Shown here: positions 33,901-43,200 of the stretch, in pieces
Numbering within the stretch: position 1 is the first letter of the stretch
How the letters are laid out: each line of letters begins with the position of its first letter
Position numbers and translations under genes: made by a program
Notes under the pieces: model-generated
What the model saw: the letters and a program-made list of their open reading frames with translations, nothing else
The model's database searches: none
Told to the model about the DNA's origin: nothing
Origin: Deuterostichococcus epilithicus
Lineage: Eukaryota; Chlorophyta; Trebouxiophyceae; Prasiolales; Stichococcaceae
Length of the DNA: 64,000 nucleotides
Direction of reading: 5' to 3'
NCBI GenBank assembly: GCA_033439295.1
Contig: JAVTLE010000011.1
Span: forward strand, 1,674,082 to 1,738,081

Positions 33901-36900
33901 GGCGCCTGGGTCGGCGTCGCCGCCTTTGGCGGGGCTGCCGGGCGGGGTGGCGACCGGCTTGCGGCGGTGCGGGCCGCCGCCGCCGCCGCCGGCCGCATGC
34001 CGCTTGACGAGGAAGCCGCCGTGCTCTGCAGACAACACGAGGCAGATCCTCGCATCGAACATGACCTGGCTAGACGACAACACTACATTGCAGAGATATG
34101 GCCTGGCCCCTGTCTGAAGTCAGCCGGCTTGCATGATGTCAGCCGCAAAGACATGCATATGCACTTGGCACAGGCGCCTGAAGTGCTGCGAAGCTGGACA
34201 GACGGCAGCTTGTGAAAGAGTCAGGACGGAGCAAGGCGCACCAGAGGAGTTGAGGCGGGTGAGCAGGCGCAGCGTGGTGTGCAGCGACGCGACCAGGTCT
34301 ATCGCATAGGCGCGGGGCGAGTGGCGCGCAGAGAAGCCCTTCACCAGTCGCGCCAGCACTGGCAGCAGCCCGCTTTCACGCATGTCGTCGTGCAGCAGCC
34401 TGCGGGAAGCAGGAGCAGATGACTGACCGAAAGGGTTCAGATGTCGTCCATCAGAGGCAGCGAAGCATCCGATGACGAATTGTCCTCAGAGGCGGCGGAG
34501 GCGGCTGCGGCGGCAGCAGGAGGTCGTACAGCAGCTCGTCGGTGCTGATATCGGATTTATCAAGCTTTGAACTCGACAGCAGCGCAGCTCTGGCGGGACC
34601 CGATTGCCAGCAAGTTCGCACCGGCGCTGCAGGCTGTCTGCGGCGCGGCGGTCTGACGCTGGTGGAGCAGTGTGCTGATGCAGATACCATGTACGAAATT
34701 GACCACGAGGGGCCGCAGCTCTGCCTAAAGCTTGCAAACTCGCACCGGCGCTGCAAGCGGTCAGCGGCGCGGCGGTCTGAGGCGGTCCCCGTGTCCGCCG
34801 CCATGTCGAGCACCGCCAGCATCTGCCGCAGCAGCGCTGTGGCCACGTGCTGCAGCGAGAAGAGACACTGCATCTCATTCTCCCGCCAAGACTTGGCGAG
34901 GCTCCAGAGTATGCATGCTCCCTACACCATCCCGAGCTCGCTACTGGGCCTAGCCAAGCTGGCCCGGTCTCGGCACGTGCCAAGACAGGCGGCATGCTAG
35001 TCTCCTCCTGCCTGACTGTCCCCTACATGATCCTCCCTTCACGAAGGTCCCTCATCTCATGCACAATGCCAGGGTTGCCTTTTCAGGAAAGGGACTCGGC
35101 CCACAACAGGCGCACCTGGAGCTCCCAATCCTTTTCGGCCGACGATGGCGGCATGTCGATGACCTCCAGCCAGGTCTTGTGCACCTGCGCAGGAGGCGCC
35201 ATGAGAGCGTCTCGATTGCGACTCGACCGGTGTACCAGCTCAGCCTCGCATGTGACCTGCCGCAACGAGCTTTGCAGGCTATCGTACTGGCTGCGCAAGT
35301 GTCTTGGGGCTCTTTCATCATGGATCTTAGCATGAGGCAGAAAGGACTTTGTCATCTCAAGAGACCTGGCAGATGTTAGCTGGATGCTAGGAAAACAATC
35401 TGACGAACTTGATTCATTTCCAGGGTGTGCACCAGGTGGAATGTGTCCCAGCCCATGCTGGCGCTGATGGCGGCAAAAGGTGACTCCGGCACGGCCGACG
35501 GCGGCCCGCCAGCGCTGCCGTCGTCTGCCGCCGCGTCGGCTCGCCCGTTCCCGGCCCCGCCTGGCTGGTTCTCTTTGTCCCCTGCGGCGCCGGCTTTTGC
35601 TGCTGCGTCCCTGCGCTGGTCCGCCGGCTTCGCGAGCTCGTGCTCCTGTGTGACCTCAGAAATGCAGCCAATGTCAAACACTTGCGGTGACATCGGAGGC
35701 TGCATGTATGGTGGAATGTATATGCCGCAGGAAGAGACAGCTCGTCATGTCCTTGCATTCAGAGACTTTGAACCCCAGCCCTTATTGAACAAAGTGTGCA
35801 CACTGTCGATGACCGACTCCTCTGTCTGTTGCTGCTGCCGGTGCTGGTGCTGCGGGTGTTGGTAGTACTGAGCATAGTATGCCTGCTGCTGCTGCTGTTG
35901 ATACTGCTGCTGCTGCTGCTGCTCCTACTGGTACCACTGCGATCTAACTGCGAGGTGCGGCGTTGCAAGTCAGCGACTGTAGTGTTGTGTGTCACAGCCA
36001 TGCACGATGTCGCCATGTGAATGGGGTCGCGCAATATCAGTGGTCGCGCACGTGCTTGACGCGGGTGTAGCAGGTGAAGAAGGAGGCCAGCTGCATGAAG
36101 CGCACGAAGTCGTTGCGGTGCAACCGCGACAGCCCCAGCCCCGCCTCCAACTCCTGCGGCATGATGTTCAACACATTGAACGATGACCACATTTGTGCGG
36201 CGATTTGTTTGCAGCCGCAACATCCCCAGCCTGGCCTGCAGCGCGCTGCTTTGGGGCCGCACATCCGAAACACCCGCCTCCGCGTTGGTATGACAGGGTG
36301 TTGACTTCCGCACAAGGGGACCGGAGCCTCCGGAGCCAAGGAGCAACGCGCTTGTCCGCGCACGCCATCAAGCTGGCCGTGCATCTGCTGCCAGCATGGA
36401 CGAGTGTCTCGAGAAACCATTCATGTCAGTAGATGCTATCATGTTGAATGATAAACTTACCTTGCGGACGTTGCCCAGCAGCACGTCGTAGGAGGCACTC
36501 AGGAACTGCTCGGCGTACTGCGCCATGGTGACCAGCAGCCGCTGCGGCAGCGGCGCTGCCAGCGCGCCCACGTCCGCCGCCTGCGCAGCACATGGCATCA
36601 ACGTTCGGATGTGGTCGCGTCCCCCATGTATAAAGTCCACTTCATGGCGTCCCCCAGGCATGGAGTCCACTTCATGGCGGCCCAAGGCAACAAGAAGACA
36701 GGTTTCTGATGTCCACGCAGAATGGGGATCAGCTGTAAGGCGTCTCACATGGGGCTTCTTCGAGCCCTTGGGCGGCGGCGGCAGCGCCGATGTCCGGGCC
36801 GCGGCGGGGTTGACACGCGGGCCCGTCTGGCCGTCCGGCGCCCGCAGCACGTAGGTTGCGCCGAAGCGGGCGTGGCGCGGCACCGCCTGCTTGGCGGCCC

Positions 36901-39551
36901 GCATCGCCATTGCCGCCCGCAGCTGCGCCGCCCGCTGCGCCGCCGACCCCGCCTGCCAAGGCGGCAAAAATGGTTTGGCCGACCGGAGCCGCAGTGTCAC
37001 CTGTGCCACATGCCTGCTGGATCAGGCAGTCCACCAAGAAGCGGAATTCCCGGCAGTCTTGCCGTGCTGTTGTTGTAGGCGGTCGACCCGTCGATCATGA
37101 CATGAGTGCAGCCGCAGGAGTCCTGACCGACGGAGCGAGCATGTGCAGCATGATCGCACATCAACTATCTGCACCTGCGGCTGCTTGCCAGCGCCTGCAG
37201 CCTTGCTGCCAGCCAGCCCGCCGGCGCCAAGCGCCGTCTTGGCAGGGTCCAGGGGTGGTGGCACTGCCGCTGCCGCCTGCGCGGCCTGCCGCGCCGCCAG
37301 CAGCGCCGCTGGCTGCAACCCGTCGAACACGGCGTGGAAGAACTCCAGCAGCAGCGCCGCCTCGCTCTTGAAGGGCGCCTGCGGCAGTGCAGCACCTGAG
37401 GGTGGCTCCTCCGATCTAGGGTTGAGTGTCGTTTTGTGCATGAGCACCTCAGGTTGTGTATGGTAGCCTCCCTGCTGCACTGCCCCAATCAGTGACTCGG
37501 TTGCCGTGTCAAAGCAGCAAGCGCCGCAGGGCGCATCCGCAGCCGCCGCCGCAGCAGCAGGAGGCCGCTGATACAGCTGCAGCCCCCCTTTCCACCAACT
37601 CCAATTCTCGAAACTTGTAACACGGCCACGTACCACGTCGGTGTGCTGCGCGAAGACGAGCAACAGCTCCAAGACGTGGTCGTCCGCCAGGCGCTGCAGC
37701 AGCTCGCCACGCAGGCGGCTGCGGTGGTCGCCGCGCGAGCCGGACGTCGCCCGCGCATCAGGTACCGCCAGCAGATTGCGGAAGAAGGTCACCACCAGCT
37801 GCACCATCAGCGCGTCCTGCCATGCCGGTCATCACAAACCATGTAAGGGCTCGACGGCAGGCTGGCCTTGGGCACTGTCGGCAAGTTGCGCGTGAATTCA
37901 CCACCTGTTGCACCATCAGCGCCCTGCGCCGCTGCACACTGGTAGCCCTTCAGGGCCACGCTGTGATGTACTGCTAGCTTTGAGTGCATGTCGGGAAACT
38001 TTTCGCCCGCTCGCAGCCTGCGGCACGTCCACCACCCGCAGCGTCTTTCAGGCGGATCATGTTTGTCCCAGACATGTACACAAAATGACATGCGGCGCCA
38101 TTTTGGGGCGAAAACCCACCTTCTCCGACATGCGGGGGTGGCGTGCGAGCGGCTCAGCCACCAGGTCCACGATCACCTTGAGCGCATCCTGCGCCAGCGC
38201 CGCCTCCTTGACTGCCTGCGCACGGAGTCATCATGGGGAATATCGTGCCAGTGGCTCTGGGTGGAGCGCAGGCGCAGGGTGATCGAAGGCGCCTGGCTGG
38301 CTGCCCCACAGCGTCGCAGGTGCGGGATGCAGCGGTGCTTTTGCGCTGCTTGCAGCAGCACCTGTGAGCATGTGCAGGCCCGGCTGCGAGGTGGGTCGAC
38401 GTGCGCAGACGGGAGCAGGGCAGCTGTCGATTCGCTGGTGCAGGGGAGTCAAAGGATTGCGCGCCTGCATGTTGGCGATCTGCAGGGAGGGGTTGTCCGA
38501 ACCCGGCTCCAGCGGCATCGTCAGCCACGTCACCACCTTGACTGCGTGGCACGGGCGCAGGGCCACGGATTAGGGGGCCTGCATCTCCACAACACTTTGC
38601 ACATGCCCCCGGTGCAGCACCCTGCCATCTGTGAGCGCATGGCAGCGCTGACAAGCCCAGGCAAGCCCGGGCATCCTAGCAAAATTATCCGGCCTGCAGG
38701 TCTGCCCGGTGGGCAGCGGCTATGCGCATAGACACGAGTTTACGAAAATTCCTATCGTAACACTCACGGGCGTTGTACACCAGGTCGGTGTCGTCGGGGT
38801 AGGTGGTGATGAGGGGCATGAGATGGTTCTTTGCCAAGTTGAACTGCCCAAGCGCGAAAAACGCCTGCCGCGTCTCGGGGTCGTCCTGCCGCAGGAAGCG
38901 CTGGATGTCCTTCAGGCACTCTGCGCAGCGCAAGTAGGACACTGTGTCAAAGCCGATTCGTCCTCTGTGACTGTTATGTGAACATCCCAGGTGCATGCCT
39001 CCGCGCCAGCAGTCGCAAAGCCTATCAAGTCTCGGCATGGTCCTGCAACTAGGAAGCTAGAGTTGAGAACGAGAGCGCTCTTGGAGCAATCGTTGTGTCT
39101 AGGCAGTCATTAGGTGACCGTTGCAGCCGCAGCAACGCAGCCGCTGCTGCATGCGCGCACTGATTGCCCGCCGGCATTGCGTGCGAGGTGGATACCCTCC
39201 CTCAAAGAAAGCTCGTTGCACTGCAGCTCAGTGCTGTTGCAGCCGTGGAGACCATTCCTGAGGCTCGTGGCTTGGGCACCTGACGCGGTGCTGAGCCAAA
39301 GGAGCAAGCAGGTTCATAGCAGGTCGAGACAGCCTCGGATGCGATCATCTGACCGCCTGACACTGCCTGGTAGAACATGAATCTTGACGTGGTGGCTCTA
39401 TTGCCAGGCATCAGGCATGATGCGTATCGTGCATATTTTCTGCACCTAGACAGTCGTCGTCCCGGACGAAGGCCGTCGTGCCATCCGGCTGCTCCTCCTG
39501 GCGCCCCAGGCCGCCCGTCACCGACAGCAGCAGCGGTATGTCCAGCTCCAT
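27923..39551 (-). CDS. TIM: TIMELESS/TOF1/SWI1 replication fork protection protein
   Basis: Twenty-six exons give 1503 aa. From the start they are 39551-39446, 38920-38768, 38541-38465, 38215-38120, 37816-37634, 37378-37175, 36952-36749, 36580-36461, 36153-36052, 35645-35409, 35184-35116, 34849-34746, 34544-34485, 34399-34242, 34025-33718, 33292-33184, 32750-32647, 32326-32255, 32171-31833, 31526-31431, 31050-30952, 30447-30292, 29898-29749, 29413-29240, 29076-28157 and 28034-27923. Family blocks include DDDCLECLKDIQRFLRQDD, DLVYNALKVVTWLTMPLEP, RHARFGATYVL, GRETNHHLVSFLQRIAH, MLYQLTVLRVFNRI and LVFLELLFWKNARDAELV. Then come three consecutive helix-turn-helix units and a long acidic Ser/Ala tail. 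The partner should be TIPIN/CSM3 at the fork. Introns 3 and 17 need GC donors and intron 13 needs GA. Exon 15 contains an unread base at 33789. Confidence 0.94.
29471..29517 (-). repeat. Decayed copy of TIMELESS exon 24 start in intron 23
   Basis: Read on the minus strand it gives EWEMRQAHEQN after a GCAG, against EREMREAYEQN at the true exon start (29375-29420). Orientation is the same, about 95 bases upstream in the transcript. Confidence 0.85.
30541..30600 (-). repeat. Decayed copy 1 of TIMELESS exon 22 start in intron 21
   Basis: On the minus strand it reads SRLVELKERFCGLAG, against DKRLVELWERFCGRAG in the true exon (30402-30452). It keeps a TGCAGG at its upstream end. Confidence 0.85.
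30665..30707 (-). repeat. Decayed copy 2 of TIMELESS exon 22 start in intron 21
   Basis: On the minus strand it reads TRRVELWERFWWRL, a second partial copy of the exon 22 opening, about 115 bases upstream of copy 1 in the transcript. Confidence 0.8.
31151..31233 (+). repeat. Direct repeat pair in TIMELESS intron 20
   Basis: Units at 31151-31184 and 31201-31233 share CCATGGAGGGYAGCMCGGAG and flanks. They do not resemble the adjacent exons. Confidence 0.7.
31579..31636 (-). repeat. Decayed copy of TIMELESS exon 20 start in intron 19
   Basis: On the minus strand it reads ECTGRLRFLVQLM after a GCAG, against ECAGRLVFLELLF at the true exon start (31481-31532). Only the downstream copy fits the family order. 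Confidence 0.85.
34610..34656 (-). repeat. Decayed copy of TIMELESS exon 12 donor edge in intron 12
   Basis: It matches 34734-34780 in the same orientation. The minus strand reads SDRRAADSLQRRCELA against SDRRAADRLQRR followed by the GTGCGAG donor, so the copy includes the donor. Confidence 0.85.
35883..35925 (+). repeat. CTG-rich triplet tract in TIMELESS intron 9
   Basis: Interrupted CTG/TGC triplets form a simple repeat inside the intron. It is noncoding in the model. Confidence 0.7.
37897..37930 (-). repeat. Decayed copy of TIMELESS exon 5 start in intron 4
   Basis: On the minus strand it reads GALMVQQVVN after a GCAG, against DALMVQLVVT at the true exon 5 start (37789-37821). Confidence 0.75.
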
Positions 39552-40206
39552 GCTGACGTTTCGCCTCTGCGGCCGTTGCCGGCCTGCTCCGCTGTCGATG
39601 CCAAGTGCCTTTGGAAGGTGCTGCTCAGATTACGCTCTTGGTCAGCGCGTCTGCATGGCTTGCGTGGAATCGAGTCTCACACGCGGCTCGGATGGCTGTT
39701 GTTCCTCAAGAGAAAATCCTGCTCTGCAAAAACAAAAGCTGCAGCATTCAAAATCAAACTGGAATGTTAGCCTGAAATTTCTCGAATTTGAGGAAATGTG
39801 ACCCCCAGAGACCCATGGCGTGCACGTGTTGAAGTGTCGTCCAGACCCCTGTCGAGCACATAATCCGGATCGGTGCATCCTCGGATCACATCCTTCCAGC
39901 GTCGACAACAACTACCTGAGCAGTACTGCAGCTTGTCTCGGCTGCCGTATTGCCGTCTGCAATACACGGCATGCTCGGCACGATCTGACGTGGCGACCAG
40001 CTTGGTGACTCCGACGCCTTGTCAAACCTGCGCAAATTTTTGGAACGCGACAAGACTAGCAACCCCATATAGGCATGCCTACGCATCGCGCTATCGTGGC
40101 ATTCTCACGTCCAGGACGGCCTAGCTCGTGACGCCTGCCGCGCAGGTCCAATACTCACTGACTGCACCAATGGCCGTCCTGCTGTAGAGCACTTGCTCCG
40201 GAAAAC
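39552..40206. promoter_or_regulatory. Head-to-head interval between TIMELESS and sulfite oxidase
   Basis: This stretch of 655 bases between divergent start codons must carry both promoters. I see no gene and no clear core promoter element. Confidence 0.5.
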
Positions 40207-43200
40207 ATGCTTCGGGGACTGTGCCGGCAGGGCTGCATTGCAAGGGCAGCCCTAGCGGCGAGATGCCCGCTGCCAGCCGCGTTCGGCGGCGTCGCCAGTG
40301 GGGTGCCCGCCACTCCACTTGGCACCGTGCGTGCGCTGTCTTCGGCGGCGCAGCAGAGCGGCGGCCCCGAGCACGAGCAGGGGGGCCGGCGGCTTCGCAA
40401 CACTGCAATTGCGGCTGCTGCGGCGTTTGCAGGAGGCTCCATCTGGGTGAGCCGATATACTCAGGCTTGTCATCATGACTGAGTGGTTGTTTGCGCTCTC
40501 AGTCGTCTGCAGACCAAACCAGCATCCTGAACTGTTCGAGCTATGGCCGCGTGAGCGCGTGTGGTCGCCCACACAGAACATGCACCTCGCTGGGCTCTAG
40601 GATCGCCAAAACGCATGGTGCTATCGCATTTCATGGCATTCTGTTCGTGGCTATGAAGCATGCGATCCTGTGGGTACAGGCGTGGCACCAGCAGCGGAAT
40701 GAACCGGCGGGGGCGCCACCGTACATGGGCATCACCACAGCGCACTGCAAGGCAGAGGACCGCATCTTCACAAAGGACGAGGTGAGCGTTTCAGCACCAT
40801 GCAGCACCTCGCAGCACCCCACAGCACAACATGACAGCTCATCGTTGGAGAGTCTTTCATCTTGACCACCTGGGACCATCGTCAGGCAAGGATGCCCGCA
40901 GTGCAGTGCAGTGCAGTGCAGTGCAGTGCAGTGCAGTGCAGTGCAGTGCATGGGTGTTCCCCAGCAAAGCTTCTTGCAAGGCATGATGGCGCACATCCAA
41001 CAGTCCAGTTCCCCCGCGCTTGTCCACAGCAGTACACGCGCCACATCTCCGGCACAGGGCGCAGCGAAGCATGAGACAGACCGGCTATGTGGGTAAAACA
41101 CAGGTTTCATCGTCTCAGCCGTAGGTGGCAAAGCACAAGCTCATCCAGAGATTAGGGCTGTTGTCGTCGCTCGAGAGCGAACGGCATCTGGGTGACATAC
41201 CAACATCAAATTGGTTGAGATATGCAATGCGCGGTTGTTGCAGGTGGCAAAGCACAAGACGAAGTCGGAGGGCATCTGGGTCACGTACAAGGATGGGGTG
41301 TACGACATCACCGACTTTGTGGACGGCCACCCGGGCGGCTCCGCACGCATCATGATGGCCGCGGGTGCGCCCCGGGTGCTGGCATGCTTTGTTATCTGCC
41401 AGTTGCACATCCAGCTGGCGCGATGTCAGGGCATTTGAAGGTGTTGCCAGCTGCACTCTGACCAGCCTGCACACCATCGCCGGCAACTCTGGGAATGAGA
41501 CGCCGCACATGGTGTCCCAATGCTGCCGGCAGGTGCCGAGCAGAATTCCAAATGCTGCAGACCTGGCCTCCAACCCAGCAAAAGCATGTGGCGCATCAGA
41601 GCACTGTGTGCTGAAAGCGTGCATTCCTGGGGCGCAGGTGCATCCATTGACCCGTTCTGGAGCATGTACGCGCAGCACCAGAACAAGGAGGTGCACAAGA
41701 TCCTGGAGACCTACCGCATCGGCTCCCTGGTGCGCACAAATCCTCGTCTCCACCACGTATTCTGCTGCTGCCGTCCTGACCCCTGGTCACCAGCAGGCGT
41801 GCCGCATTCGAAGCACCCCCAGAGCACGGCATTCTGCGTACTGTGTGGGATCTCACCAAGACGCCTCAACGATGTCAGCTCGTGTTCCTTGCACCTCCCT
41901 GCACCCTCGCCGCTGAGGCTTGCGCGTCCCCCCTGGCAGGAGGGCGGCGCGCCACAGGATGCGAGCGACCCCTACGAGGCAGAGCCCGACCGCCATGCCG
42001 CGCTGCTGGTGCGGTCCCAGAAGCCGTTCAACGCGGAGACGCCGCGGGTGCTGCTGGGCGAGCAGCTCAACACGCCCAACGACCTGTTCTACGTGCGCCA
42101 CCACCTGCCGGTGCCGCACATCGAGCCGGCCGAGTACCGCCTGTCGATTGAGGGTGCGTGCTGGTGTGGAAACACGTTGCTTGAAACTGGTCTGCCCACC
42201 ACCTGTTCCGAGTGCGTCACCACCTGCCACCGGCGCACATCGAGCCCGCCGACTACCGCCTGTCCATCAAGGGTATGCAGTGAAATATTATTTGCATTGT
42301 GGGGCGCATAACGAGCACAAGACAGTCTCGAGCGGCTGAGACGTGGGGCAGGGACGCATGGACCATAGGGCATGCTGCACGATGTGATGAGCCACAGTGT
42401 AGGGCAAGAGCACAGCCAGGCTGGTAGGTTACAGCATAGCTTGCAGCCGCAGCTCCCAACAGCTTGCAGGAAGCCGCCCGCAGGCTGCTGCAGCTGCTGG
42501 CGTGGCGCGGCTGATGATGCATCAGGGCAGCTGGCCCTGAGGGTGCTGCTGCGCTACTCCTGCATCACCCACCTGCGGTCCCTCTGATTGGATCAGGCCT
42601 AGTGAAATCATGCAAGCCGGACGAGGCGAGGGCGTGCGCATGGCAACGCTGACGCTGGAGGATCTCAAGTCCTGCTCTCGAACGAACATGTTCACAACAT
42701 GTCACTCAGCCATGCGTCGGCAGGCGAGGGCGTGCGCACGGTGACGCTGACGCTGGAGGACCTTGTCCCGTCCATCATCTTGTCCCTGACCAGCCTGCCG
42801 CCGTGCGTCGGCAGGCGAGGGCGTGCGCACGGTGACGCTGACGCTGGACGACCTGAAGTCCAAGTTCAAGAAGCACACCATCGCGGCGGCACTGCAGTGC
42901 ACCGGCAACCGGCGCCACGAGCTCAAGGCGGTCAAGGAGGTGCAGGTGGGCTGCAATTCTGCCCTTGTCCCTGTTTCTCACATCTGTGCATCTGAAGGGG
43001 CCCGCGCCCGTCCAGCCTCGGTCGGCCGCGGCCCAGCATGTGCGCAGCGAGCGCGCTCCAGGGTGCTCAAATTTCATGTTCAACCAGGTACCCACTTGCC
43101 CCGCTCACAACCTGGCAGATAGAGACAGCCAGACGCCATGGCAGTGTGTGTGCGTGGATTCATGCATCCTACTGGCACGGCATGTGCAGCTGCAAGAGGC

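Noticed and set aside
40898-40950. Regular repeat considered as a CRISPR-like array
   Set aside because: It is a pure pentanucleotide microsatellite with no spacers, inside an intron of a eukaryotic gene.
42623-42768. Exon 6-like segments as extra SUOX exons
   Set aside because: Including them would duplicate the same short piece of the Mo domain and break the phase. The family has only one copy.
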